A stretch of DNA of 64,000 bases, from positions 60,937 through 124,936 of the forward strand of contig JBAMJV010009356.1 of NCBI GenBank assembly GCA_037951105.1. The letters are read 5' to 3'. A program made the position numbers and the translations under genes. This document shows positions 52,201 through 58,450 of this stretch, in pieces. The notes below the pieces were generated by a model. It saw only the letters and a program-made list of their open reading frames with translations, ran no database searches and had not been told where the DNA came from. The DNA comes from Echinarachnius parma. Lineage: Eukaryota; Echinodermata; Echinoidea; Clypeasteroida; Echinarachniidae. Numbering within the stretch: position 1 is the first letter of the stretch; each line of letters begins with the position of its first letter.

Positions 52201-54064
52201 TCCTTGAAGAAGTCTCTTGAAAACCCCTCAGAAACATGTATATTGGCATCTTTTATCTCATTATTCTCCTGAAAAGCACAACCTTGGGATTGTTTCTTCA
52301 TGTGTGGAAAGAGATCTAACGATGCCCGGTTCTTGGAATAGAGAGGAAGCAGCAACATCTCCATCCTCAATCAATGGCTTAGCAGGGTTACCCGGCTCTT
52401 GTAAGCAGGCACATTGTCCTGGAGCAGCACATGCCTCTCACCAACTTGCATCGCTTCAATTTCTAAGTGCTTTTTAATGAACATTGCAACATGAACGGTC
52501 AGTCTAGAACAACAATAGAATACAACTGACCTGACTTTGCATCATTGACCATGTGAAGGATGCACTATTGCATGCACAACATTGGATAACCAAACTTCCT
52601 GTTCGGGCTATGAACTTTTTGAACGCCCGTATTTTGATGATTGTATTATGTAACAAAGCATAGCTTGTTTAAAACACATTACTTTAATTGATCAACTTTG
52701 ACCCAATCTATCCATGTATACTTTATCTACTTATACTTTCCTAGTGTTGATTTGGTTTAATCAAAAGTTAAAACTTACATTAAGTAAATACTCTCCCCAT
52801 TAAACGTTGAAGGCGCCGTCCAAGTGAACGTAAAGGACATCGGTTTGTCAGCAGAGTTGGTATGTCTAACAGTCGAATCACTTTCACCTCCGCAAGCTAT
52901 TGTCTCAAAGTAATTCGAGGCCGGGGATGACACCGACCAAGTTCCTACAATTCCGTCTGTGTCAGATCTTCTTGCCTGAAGTAAGATGCCCTTTAGCGCT
53001 GGCGACCCTTGGGCAGTTGTCACTGTAACTGTATAGAAAAAAACACACACGATAAGAACAACCCTTTACGTAGACCTTTTCATTTATGTTCATTTTCATC
53101 AAGTAGTAAACCGGGGGAGGAATTGTAAGGAACCACAGCGCTTTGGAAGGATCAAGCGTTAAAAAATATACACTTTCAATCATTTTCGCTTTCTTATCAG
53201 TGAAACTATCGAGGCATTAAAGACAATCATAATGACAAACCCCCTCCCTGCCGAATAATGGCACAAATACATAATTTGATAAATAATTACTTTTGAAGCT
53301 AACTTGCTATCGGCTTCCGCACTGTGCCTATTTAGGTATTGAACTCTGCTGCGTCACATGAATAGAGTAGAGTTAAATCATAGTAATCATGAACAATGAT
53401 TTGCATTCATTATGTGCCTAAGCATTTGGGGGACCAGTCATCAACTGGTTCAAGAGTCTACATTGTGATAGTTGAGGACACACTGAAGTGTTGTAGCGTG
53501 GTCGGACTGATAGGAAGCACGATTATTATTGAGGGCACACTTTATGTTTTTAATTTTTTTAAAGAATGTCCCCATTCATTACTTTTGTCGATTTATAAGA
53601 GTACGTGCCCCATCCCCCACCACCAACACCACCACCCGACGAGATGTGATGGATCAAAGACTAGGTCCAGTTTGTAGTGAACCTGGAAGAACATAATCAT
53701 GACGTCAAATAAGCACATATTTGTAAGTTGACTCCCATGAATCGCGTTTAAGCACTCTGAAATTACATGGATCCCCTGGTTTAATCCATAGAAATTGCAT
53801 TCTCGTTATTCCAAACTACCTAAGTACGAGCGTATTGCACTTACCATCCATTGGTTCTAGTACAGTGTAGTACTCAGTTGCGGAGATGGAATAAGGACTG
53901 GTTCCTGTTTGTGTCGACCCAGAGAGTCCGGATGGCATCAATGTATCGCATTCTTCATTTGATTGAGCTATGATGCTCTGGATCTGAAGAAGTACAATCA
54001 CGATCAATGTCACCAACAACATGATGCCGATATTCAAGTAATAACTTTGAACACGCCTAAACAC
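25866..54064 (-). CDS. Reeler-EGF transmembrane receptor-like protein (gene 3)
   Basis: Joined minus-strand exons: 53845-54064, 52779-53028, 51702-51760, 44701-44814, 44065-44190, 33456-33626, 31033-31143, 29712-29831, 26708-26861, 25866-26172. Phases agree at every junction, and the total of 1632 nt is one frame of 543 residues plus stop. Order of parts: signal peptide (about 1-33), Reeler domain (about 34-176), five EGF-like domains (about 177-390), a Thr/Pro stalk, one transmembrane helix (about 415-438) and a 105-residue cytoplasmic tail with five tyrosines. The topology is a type I plasma-membrane protein. Reeler plus EGF recalls reelin, but the membrane anchor and Tyr-rich tail do not. 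Receptor or adhesion function is inferred. A sixth EGF-coding segment at 49449-49547 lacks a canonical acceptor. The introns are full of transposons; no transcript evidence is available. Confidence 0.8.
26173..26707. other. Intron of gene 3 with several G runs
   Basis: Contains GTGGCGTACC (26423) followed by G runs at about 26449-26465, 26494-26508, 26632-26645 and 26679-26698. No exon is seen. Confidence 0.6.
26708..26861 (-). CDS. Stalk and transmembrane exon (gene 3)
   Basis: A 154-bp exon, phase 1 to phase 2, with acceptor ACTCCAG and donor AAAAG/GTAACC. It encodes a Thr/Pro-rich stalk ([13 protein letters not shown]), a hydrophobic helix of about 25 residues ([18 protein letters not shown] onwards) and a WKR stop-transfer signal. 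The next exon continues KRRTEHN. Confidence 0.8.
27226..27839. mobile_element. TA-flanked inverted-repeat element built of AACGTTGG motifs
   Basis: Ends CCCAGATAACAATGC and GCATTGTTATCTGGG are perfect inverted repeats, flanked by TA on both sides. The roughly 600-bp interior is crowded with CAACGTTGG and its variants (GACGTTGGC, GCCAACGT, GGGCCAACG) in both orientations. It has no ORF. The flanking TA suggests a Tc1/mariner-like or related insertion; the class is not certain. Confidence 0.75.
28258..28464 (+). repeat. Degenerate GAT/GGT trinucleotide tract
   Basis: A run of GATGAT, GACGAT and GGTGGT triplets, directly preceding the 53-bp array. Confidence 0.8.
28465..29578 (+). repeat. 53-bp minisatellite, 21 copies
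   Basis: The unit contains GATAGTGATTATGATAGTGC and AGTGATAATGGTCAAAGG, followed by GATGATGATGACTA. The marker TGATAATGGT falls at 28491 and then every 53 bp to 29551, which is exactly 21 copies with no length change. Variation is limited to a few positions (ACTACG/ACTAAG, AAAGGG/AAAGGA). The period is not a multiple of three, so it is not coding. Confidence 0.95.
29712..29831 (-). CDS. EGF-like exon (gene 3, last EGF)
   Basis: A 120-bp phase 1-1 exon with acceptor GTGCTGCAG and donor AGAAG/GTAAAC. It encodes [19 protein letters not shown] and NFIGIAC, a complete though divergent EGF-like domain. Confidence 0.75.
30236..30345 (+). repeat. CTAT microsatellite
   Basis: About 100 bp of ATCT/CTAT units with a few interruptions. 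Confidence 0.9.
30418..30980 (+). mobile_element. TTAA-ended MITE family B, full copy
   Basis: A 563-bp element bounded by TTAA. The left TTAAAGGGAAAGTTGAGTTT and right AACTCAACTATCCCTTTAA are inverted repeats. It has a central GTGGGGCCCCAC palindrome and no ORF. Other copies: 45192-45754 (full), 9478-10047, 19430-19866, 40693-41066 and 62214-62557. Confidence 0.8.
31033..31143 (-). CDS. EGF-like exon (gene 3)
   Basis: A 111-bp phase 1-1 exon with acceptor ATTGGCAG and donor GAGG/GTACGT. It encodes [17 protein letters not shown] and DGFTGPMC, a complete EGF domain. Confidence 0.8.
31573..31656. mobile_element. Very small inverted-repeat element, copy 1
   Basis: 84 bp: GCACTAACACAAGCGGGTTA on the left and its near-perfect complement on the right. 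The loop contains CAACAGATTCAACAAC. It is related to 5229-5290. Confidence 0.7.
32094..33271 (+). mobile_element. LINE 5' fragment: ORF1-like and endonuclease start
   Basis: The frame at about 32391-32801 encodes an ORF1-type nucleic-acid-binding protein: a coiled-coil-like acidic stretch ([13 protein letters not shown]) and then [12 protein letters not shown] and [10 protein letters not shown]. The preceding frame (32094-32375) is separated by a stop. At 33053-33271 a second frame gives the beginning of an endonuclease domain ([25 protein letters not shown]), then a stop. The rest is missing. It is a dead copy, opposite in orientation to gene 3. Confidence 0.7.
33456..33626 (-). CDS. EGF-like exon with Thr/Pro linker (gene 3)
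   Basis: A 171-bp phase 1-1 exon with acceptor TTTAAAG and donor [28 protein letters not shown] linker is followed by a complete EGF domain ([24 protein letters not shown]). The layout matches the 186-bp exons of gene 1. Confidence 0.8.
34168..34211 (+). repeat. Poly-C run followed by poly-A run
   Basis: About 15 C and then about 29 A, directly beside the left arm of the foldback element. Confidence 0.9.
34207..34527. repeat. Foldback element, about 100-bp arms
   Basis: The left arm (GTAAGTCCCCCATAATCAAA, AGGTTTTGAGCAAAATAACTT) is complementary to the right arm ending in TTTTGATTGGGGACTT. The arms are separated by about 120 bp. No ORF is seen. Confidence 0.75.
35590..35720 (+). repeat. Possible SINE-like fragment
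   Basis: TACTCGATTTATATAGCACC followed by CACTCCCTGGGGAGCATTCC resembles short dispersed repeats common in marine invertebrates. There is no second copy in the window, so support is weak. Confidence 0.3.
35905..38480 (+). mobile_element. Decayed LINE: endonuclease end and reverse transcriptase
   Basis: From about 35970 a broken frame reads the end of an endonuclease ([31 protein letters not shown]). Around 36880-37330 it reads reverse-transcriptase blocks ([24 protein letters not shown]). After an inserted MITE, the frame 37756-38328 has [14 protein letters not shown], the catalytic YADD ([10 protein letters not shown]) and KYLGVIF. Stops (such as TGA at 37018) and frameshifts make it inactive. 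It is opposite to gene 3. Confidence 0.75.
37367..37756 (+). mobile_element. MITE family A, full copy inserted in a LINE
   Basis: TTAA at both ends (37367-37370 and 37753-37756), with the same termini as 8724-9109. It splits the reverse-transcriptase frame between its N-terminal blocks and the SGVPQGS block. Confidence 0.8.
38990..39166 (-). mobile_element. tRNA-derived SINE
   Basis: On the minus strand, GGTGTGGCAAGATTGGTAGA looks like an A box and GAGTTCGAACCCGGAG like a B box, within a tRNA-like 75-bp head (about 39090-39166). A body follows with GTCCTTCAGCAAGACATTTA and TATAAATGGGGACCCGG. That body resembles conserved central SINE domains known across animals; which one is not determined. 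Confidence 0.6.
39668..39736 (-). repeat. tRNA-like fragment
   Basis: On the minus strand, AAGTCAGTGGTAGAAAGCGG and GTAGGTTCGAGTCCCG resemble A and B boxes. The acceptor arm does not pair well, so it is probably SINE-derived and not a functional tRNA. Confidence 0.35.
40693..41066 (-). mobile_element. MITE family B, partial reverse copy
   Basis: Family B segments GATAGTTGAGTTCTGGTAA, AACCTGCACCATTACATTAC and GAGGGCGCTCTCTAAAC in reverse order. The inner palindrome is deleted, and the end runs into repeat family C near 41066. Confidence 0.65.
41066..41450 (-). repeat. Dispersed repeat family C, copy 2
   Basis: The reverse complement of 17280-17700. Shared stretches include GATCATTCAAACGGTAATGG, CTTTTGTGATTTGTGTCAGC and ACAGGACATGACTTCGGCCA. 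Confidence 0.65.
41633..43480 (+). mobile_element. LINE (non-LTR retrotransposon) with internal deletion
   Basis: Plus-strand frames give an endonuclease (41633-42043, [13 protein letters not shown]; then 41961-42350, [28 protein letters not shown]). Near 42285 the endonuclease joins directly to reverse transcriptase ([57 protein letters not shown]). A frameshift near 43230 precedes the C-terminal end ([17 protein letters not shown]). Part of the endonuclease and the first RT blocks are deleted. The motif order fits jockey/CR1-like LINEs. Confidence 0.85.
44065..44190 (-). CDS. EGF-like exon (gene 3)
   Basis: A 126-bp phase 1-1 exon with acceptor CTAAACAG and donor CCTT/GTAATT. It encodes [19 protein letters not shown] and NNGYCGTVC, an EGF-like domain with one extra cysteine near its end. 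A partial duplicate is at 49761-49847. Confidence 0.7.
44701..44814 (-). CDS. EGF-like exon (gene 3)
   Basis: A 114-bp phase 1-1 exon with acceptor TATCCTAG and donor AATTG/GTAAAT. It encodes [18 protein letters not shown] and AGFVGNTC, a complete EGF domain. Confidence 0.8.
45192..45754 (+). mobile_element. MITE family B, full copy nested in LINE remnant
   Basis: TTAA at both ends, 563 bp, the same length as 30418-30980. It has the central GGGGCCCCGGG palindrome. It splits the LINE frame between WYLYLK and KKHIDAI. Confidence 0.8.
45773..45971. repeat. Near-perfect palindrome inserted in LINE remnant
   Basis: CAATAGACCGCTTCTGTAAT on the left and its complement on the right, with arms of about 95 bp meeting around CTACGTTTGCCGG. 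Removing it would restore a DAIEK-type LINE reading (gca-att-gaa), so it is an insertion and not LINE sequence. Confidence 0.8.
46679..46701 (+). repeat. AAT microsatellite
   Basis: A short run of AAT/ATA triplets, possibly the tail of the preceding LINE remnant. Confidence 0.7.
47037..48128. mobile_element. TA-flanked element with CAGGGTGG inverted repeats
   Basis: The left TACAGGGTGGCCC and AACGGAACGGG pair with the right CCCGTTCCGTTTTT and GGCCACCCTGTA. Inner pairings (GGTCGTGTAGTTTTTGTTTT and its complement) extend the arms to over 150 bp. It contains no transposase and carries a nested element (47361-47924). Confidence 0.75.
47361..47924. mobile_element. TTAA-ended foldback element nested in 47037-48128
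   Basis: TTAAAGGACAATGAAATCC on the left and GGTTTCATTGCCCCTTAA on the right. Arms are about 210 bp (CATACGTTTTGTACACAAAA and its near complement), with TTAA at both ends. A 60-bp piece of the same end is at 49697-49757. Confidence 0.75.
48407..49421. mobile_element. TTAA-ended element carrying a minisatellite
   Basis: The left TTAAAGGGACAGTCCCTCTT and right AAAAGGGAATGTCCCTTTAA are inverted repeats bounded by TTAA. It is about 1.0 kb; the interior holds the 22-bp array at 48665-48925. No convincing ORF is seen. Confidence 0.65.
48665..48925 (+). repeat. About 22-bp minisatellite
   Basis: Imperfect copies of GTCCTAGAAAGGACTGTTGG. Each unit has a short inverted repeat (GTCCT...AGGAC), so each can form a hairpin. 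Confidence 0.9.
49449..49547 (-). pseudogene. EGF-like exon without a usable acceptor (gene 3)
   Basis: Minus-strand reading gives [17 protein letters not shown] and PGYTGPNC, a complete six-cysteine EGF domain, with a good phase-1 donor (CAAA/GTATGT). The codon just before the first cysteine is TAA, and no AG lies where a phase-1 acceptor is needed; the nearby GATAG would shift the frame. It is either dead or uses an unusual site. Skipping keeps gene 3 in frame. Confidence 0.6.
49697..49757 (+). mobile_element. Fragment of a TTAA foldback element end
   Basis: TTAAAGGACAATGAAATTCG through AAGACACTAAATAG matches the left end of 47361-47924. It abuts the truncated EGF exon at 49761. Confidence 0.65.
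49761..49847 (-). pseudogene. Truncated duplicate of the 44065-44190 EGF exon
   Basis: It keeps the acceptor CTAAACAG and reads [10 protein letters not shown] and NGNG, then Asn-Tyr-Tyr where the parent has Asp-Cys-Phe, so a cysteine is lost. It is cut after CRRCS-type sequence at 49761 and has no donor. Flanking intron sequence (TAGTATACGTAATA) is duplicated too. Confidence 0.75.
50171..50310 (+). repeat. Degenerate CACTGACATTTTT tandem repeat
   Basis: About eight copies of a 15- to 18-bp unit CACTGACATTTTT, drifting to CTAACATT. Confidence 0.75.
50603..51012 (+). repeat. Four dispersed copies of GTCACGGACATTACA
   Basis: The 15-bp motif occurs at about 50605, 50785, 50973 and 50996 in the same orientation within 410 bp, with unrelated sequence between. 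The last two are only 23 bp apart. The origin is unknown. Confidence 0.7.
51702..51760 (-). CDS. Reeler domain third exon (gene 3)
   Basis: A 59-bp exon, phase 2 to phase 1, with acceptor TTCTCCAG and donor ATAA/GTGGTA. It encodes [19 protein letters not shown]. The A-S-F-V-Q and YWIG pattern is the end of a Reeler domain. The donor is weak (GTGGTA). It joins 52779-53028 to the EGF exons and matches 6524-6585 of gene 1. Confidence 0.7.
51761..52778. other. Intron of gene 3 with mariner remnant
   Basis: Contains the deleted mariner-like element (52052-52633). The rest is AT-rich with nothing recognisable. Confidence 0.6.
52052..52633 (-). mobile_element. Internally deleted mariner-like transposon
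   Basis: TIRs GTTCAAAATGTTCATAGCCC (left) and GGGCTATGAACTTTTTGAAC (right) face each other, flanked by TA. Minus-strand frames carry mariner transposase pieces: [13 protein letters not shown], then after a frameshift [21 protein letters not shown] and [17 protein letters not shown]. Only the C-terminal part of the transposase remains, so it is inactive. Confidence 0.75.
52779..53028 (-). CDS. Reeler domain second exon (gene 3)
   Basis: A 250-bp exon, phase 1 to phase 2, with acceptor TATACAG and donor TTAAT/GTAAGT. It encodes [32 protein letters not shown] and [10 protein letters not shown], the Reeler core. It is clearly paralogous to 7098-7341. Confidence 0.85.
53029..53844. other. First intron of gene 3
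   Basis: An 0.8-kb intron. No repeat family or further exon is recognised. Confidence 0.5.
53845..54064 (-). CDS. First coding exon of gene 3: signal peptide and Reeler start
   Basis: A 220-bp exon, donor GATG/GTAAGT, phase 1. From ATG at 54064 there is a basic start (FRRVQ) and a hydrophobic core ([15 protein letters not shown]), with likely cleavage near SIIA/QSNEE. Then comes the Reeler beginning ([22 protein letters not shown]). A second ATG at 54022 would leave a more typical signal peptide. TATAAG on the minus strand near 54090 could be a TATA-like box and, if so, would favour the second ATG. Confidence 0.75.
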
Positions 54065-54589
54065 ATTGCCGTTCAGTCCTTACCAACGCTTATAAAACCC
54101 AGTCAAGAGGTGCATGGTACACAAACAGAATCTAGATTCAAGCCCCATCCAGCACATAAGTGGGTTTTTACCATCTGTATACGTTTAACGCACAAAGAGT
54201 TTTATGAAATAAACGCCACATTATCTTGCATGTCTTTATACACAATTTTAGGGGATAATCATTGAGCCAAATACAACCAGATTCATCGCGTCACGATTTC
54301 TTTTGAGGCGATTTGTTTCAAAGGTAAGCAAACAAAAAAACATGTCATCGTACGTTATGCTTCGTTGCAAATAACAACCGATGTTAACAATAATATCGAT
54401 ATTTGTAGAATCATAATAGTCTTGCTAGAAAAAAACAATGTCAAAGATTAGAAGGCTAAACAGTCCATCCGAGCACAATAAGAATTAACCTTCTCGTGCT
54501 ATTGTTGTTTGAAATAATTTTCCAAGGTTATTAAGATTGGTTGCTTCGTTCATGTGATACATAAAACATAATACACTCTCATAATAGAG

Positions 54590-54690
54590 CGTGTGAGTGT
54601 GTGTGTGTGCGTGTGTGTGTGTGTGTGTTTGCATGTGTGTGTGCGCGTGTGTGCGTCCGTGCGTTTGAATATGTGTGTGTGTTAATGCGT
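54590..54690 (+). repeat. GT microsatellite
   Basis: About 90 bp of imperfect GT/GTGC repeats. Confidence 0.9.
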
Positions 54691-55562
54691 TCGCGAATAT
54701 AATGTGTTGTATTAACGTTATATTATAATTTTATGAAGATTATGAATAAGGCATTATACGATTTCAAGATATACACTCAAGTGAGAAATATCATGTTAAA
54801 GCCGTGCATGACTGTAAAGTCGATCCCTTGTATGTCTGCTTTCCTATCATACACAGGACCTCATGAAGACTCACGCAGCAAGTAGGCATACTCGAAGTGT
54901 AAAGGGTGCATTTAACATTATGTTTGTTGATGCCATAACCCCAACAGACATTCCTATTATATCTAGTTCATGATTTATATGGGCGAGTTATTTCGAGTGC
55001 GCTCAAAAGAATGCACCCCTCATGTTCGGGAACCAGAACACACACACACCAGAGTTATGCACACACAAACAAATCCGATATCACATCGATATTAGACAAC
55101 TAGAAAACAGAATGGGAGATTAGGGTCGATTTTGAGACGGGTTAGTGTCAGTTTGGAGTCAGTTTGCGATCTGTCTGAGATATCGCGGAATACAGACAAA
55201 TACCATAAATACGAGACCCAAAATGTTGTGATGTAATTTCTTACTCCTTTTGTGTCCTAAAATTTGAAGTAGCTATTTCGTCTCTTGTCGATCTTCCAGG
55301 TGTGACTATATAGGGAATACAAACGAACGCATAATGACATCTTGAGTTTAAATGAACAGCGTGTAGATGCTATCACTAGTTATATATCTCGTTTGAAAAC
55401 TGTTTATTCAAGCTTATTATATATGCATTGCCTAAATTTGGTGCGCCTATAACATTCTTTACTTTAACATCTAGTGAATATCACTGTTATCATCAAAATG
55501 TGTTAAGTGTACGATTTTTAATACAATTTTACTAACATTGCCTCTTGCCTCTGATACGTCGT

Positions 55563-55568
<6 letters not shown>

Positions 55569-55600
<32 letters not shown>
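55569..55600 (+). repeat. Poly-A run
   Basis: About 32 consecutive A. There is no obvious retroelement body directly upstream. Confidence 0.9.
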
Positions 55601-55603
<3 letters not shown>

Positions 55604-55961
55604 TGTTTATTAAGAAAGCAAATCATGAACCATGCAGTCAAGGTTAGGAGTCCATTTCAAACTGGGCGAAACCGTGACACGGTGGATTTTCTCACCAAAG
55701 CTTTTTTGTTCTTAAAAAAATGATAGTATGAAGAAGCTGCCATGAAAAAAAAATATAGTCCAGTTATTTTACTTTACAGTATGTCCCAAAAAGAATGGTA
55801 CAGTCAGAACAAAATTAAAATATGAGAGTATGACAAATCTTTTAGTTATTTGGTACAATAGTGAAGAGAAAAAGTTGTGCTTTCAGATACTCTTCTGCGG
55901 ATGCCAAATTATGTTTGATTGTATACGAATATACCAAAAACAAGTTTTTGTGCTGATTAGG

Positions 55962-56281
55962 GGCCTTGCAAAGTTAAACAATTCAAATCATCCAAATAAG
56001 ATTTAGATAGAGCTCACCCCACCCACCCACCCACCCCCCTATCCAAATTTTGTTTGTTGAAAGCAATATCCGACGTGGACAGAAAACTCAAACCATATGA
56101 CTTTTTAAAAGTCATTATATGATTTGAGACGAGTAAAGTGCTTTTTTTTACACTTAATCATTATTTTGGGTGGGGTTTTCCAATTATTTTTGTTTTATCC
56201 AAAATGGCCCTGGACCCACCCACCCACTTCCCAATCTTATTTGGATGGTTTGAATTGTTTTAACTTTGCAAGGCCCCTTAG
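55962..56281. repeat. Inverted-repeat unit, about 45-bp arms
   Basis: TTAGGGGCCTTGCAAAGTTA at the left pairs with AACTTTGCAAGGCCCCTTA at the right. The pairing continues through CATCCAAATAAGATT. Between the arms are CCCACCCACCC and its complement-like GGGTGGGG. Confidence 0.7.
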
Positions 56282-57519
56282 TGTATTTGCACTGAAAATG
56301 GCGATCGAAATTTTGTGCACACAGGTATTGAATTTTGTTTTCATCAAAATTTAGATTTTTATCTTAAAATTATCCATGGATTCTAAGCTTTAAGAAAATA
56401 CATACTTTTTGGGGTAGGGGGTAGCTATTAAAATGACAAATTAAGGATTTGTTATCAATGTTGTACATTTTTGGGGCCGGAAGTGAGTATTTTCCAGCTT
56501 AGATTGGAGAATTTTAATTCTACTTTTCTGAAATAGTCCAAATAAAATTGTCCCAAATAAAAAATTTTACCATCCAAATTGTGTTCCTCTTTTTGCAGAG
56601 TGAAGCAGCAACATCTATCTTCATGCAGAAAATAAACATGGCAGTTTATATGTGATTAACATGCCCCAAACTTCCATTGAACGAACTACTGCTAATTATC
56701 CCGCTATTTCCTTATTTGTATCCATGTCAGTCATCTAACAAATATCAATATTGTATATGACCTTTCAAGCTCATTTGCCGAAAATCTTATTTTTTAGACT
56801 AAAATTCTAAAAACTTGAAAAGTATTTACTCAAATTCAATGAAATTTGGAGGAACTATTCCTTGTTTGTAGATGAACAGATAAATGGTGGCTTTTAGAGG
56901 TAACCCTATTGTAAACCAAAATATGCACATTTCATATGTACATTTCTGAATTTTTGTAAAATTGCATTTTGACTATGAAGATAGCTGAATAATGTAAAAA
57001 GCCATCAATAATTTGTTTGTATAGCATCATAATATATATATGAAAAATGTAGAATGTATACGCCTCTGAGGATATCCGTTTAGAATGTTGACTTGCTAAA
57101 AATCTAACATTTTATTTTTCTCTATATTATTGCTGTTTAAACTCTTATTTAAAGTTCAATATTATTGTCTTTTATTTGGTTTTGTTGGATTCCCCATATT
57201 CTAAGCTCTCCAGAAATGTATGGTTTGTAGGGGGTAGCTTCAATGGTTAGAAAGATATTCCCAATATAGTAAAAGTGTGCAAAAACGTCAAATAATACCC
57301 CACTGGGCCCCTTAATATAAATTATGATGTATAATAACGATATAATAATGGCTAGAGGACAATGAGATTTGTCACCGCTCATGTTGTAAGGGTTAACGAT
57401 GGTTAAATATGGTGAGATCTCACTAAAATGCAAGTTTACTGGATAGAGTTCCTCAACATTTACCTTGTTTCGGGAATGTGATAGCCTCAGATTCCTAGCA
57501 CTTTTCACAGTTCCTAAAG

Positions 57520-57690
57520 GCGTTTGCCTTGTTACTATAACTGGAATCATGGGCGTAAATTTGTTCGGAAAGCACAATGCATTGGGGGGGGGGGGGGGGG
57601 GGGAGCAATTGTTCACAAACAATGCTCGCTCCTCCAATGCATTGTGTTTTCCGAACAGATTTACGCCAGTGACTGGAATCGATTTAAGAC
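57520..57690. repeat. Foldback with poly-G at its centre
   Basis: GGGCGTAAATTTGTTCGGAA and AAGCACAATGCATTGG on the left pair with CCAATGCATTGTGTTTTCCG and CGTAAAT-complement on the right. About 18 G lie at the inner edge of the left arm. Confidence 0.75.
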
Positions 57691-57993
57691 ATTTTCCAGG
57701 CATTGTATTTTCCAGGCATTCAATTTGAAGATTTTGAAAAGCCTCTGTTGGTTCAACAAAATGCGTGCAATCCGTTAAAATGAAATATTTAGTCAATTTA
57801 ATCATAACTTTATACATCTACACTTTTTTGCTCTGAGATTGATTACCTTTTAGTAAGTCTTGAAATGCAAAGAAAGTGAATTTGCGCTAAATGGATTTTC
57901 GATGTAATGCAAACAACAAACGACCACATCACACGACTGACAAACCCAATAAAGCTGAAATAAAAAAACATCAGGAAGCCTGATTATCTGTCC

Positions 57994-58450
57994 TTAAAGG
58001 GGCAGGAAATCCCAGCCGTTTGACTTACTGGATGTGATGAGAGCATATGTCTTGTCATTGCTAGTCACATATTTCCTCTTGATTATTCCCGGTTACAAAA
58101 ATAATCAAAGTTTTATGGACCACTGTCGTCTGCTTTCAATGCACACAAGAGGCGGCCATTTCTTTAACTTCTCGCGTTGAAATGAGGTGGCAGGCGGGGA
58201 AAATAGGCAGAGCACAATAGCATATCGTAGCCCGCTATTGTGTTCTACGCCTGCCACCTCATTTCAACGCGAGAAGTTAAAGAAATGGCCGTCTCCTGTG
58301 TGCTTTGATAGCAGACGACAGTGGTTCATAAAATGTTGATAATTTTTGTAACCGCGAATATTCAAGATGAAATAAGTGACTAGCAATGACAGGAGTTATG
58401 CTCTCCTCACATCCAGTGAGTCAAAATGCTGGGATTTCCTGCCCCTTTAA
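57994..58450. mobile_element. TTAA-ended foldback, about 210-bp arms
   Basis: TTAAAGGGGCAGGAAATCCC on the left and GGGATTTCCTGCCCCTTTAA on the right. Arms stay complementary almost to the centre (TGAGGTGGCAGGCG and CGCCTGCCACCTCA near 58200-58260). TTAA lies at both ends. No ORF is seen. Confidence 0.8.

Noticed and set aside
57149-57817. 222-codon open frame on the minus strand
   Set aside because: It crosses a foldback with a G run and reads complementary arms as mirrored segments. No domain is recognised.
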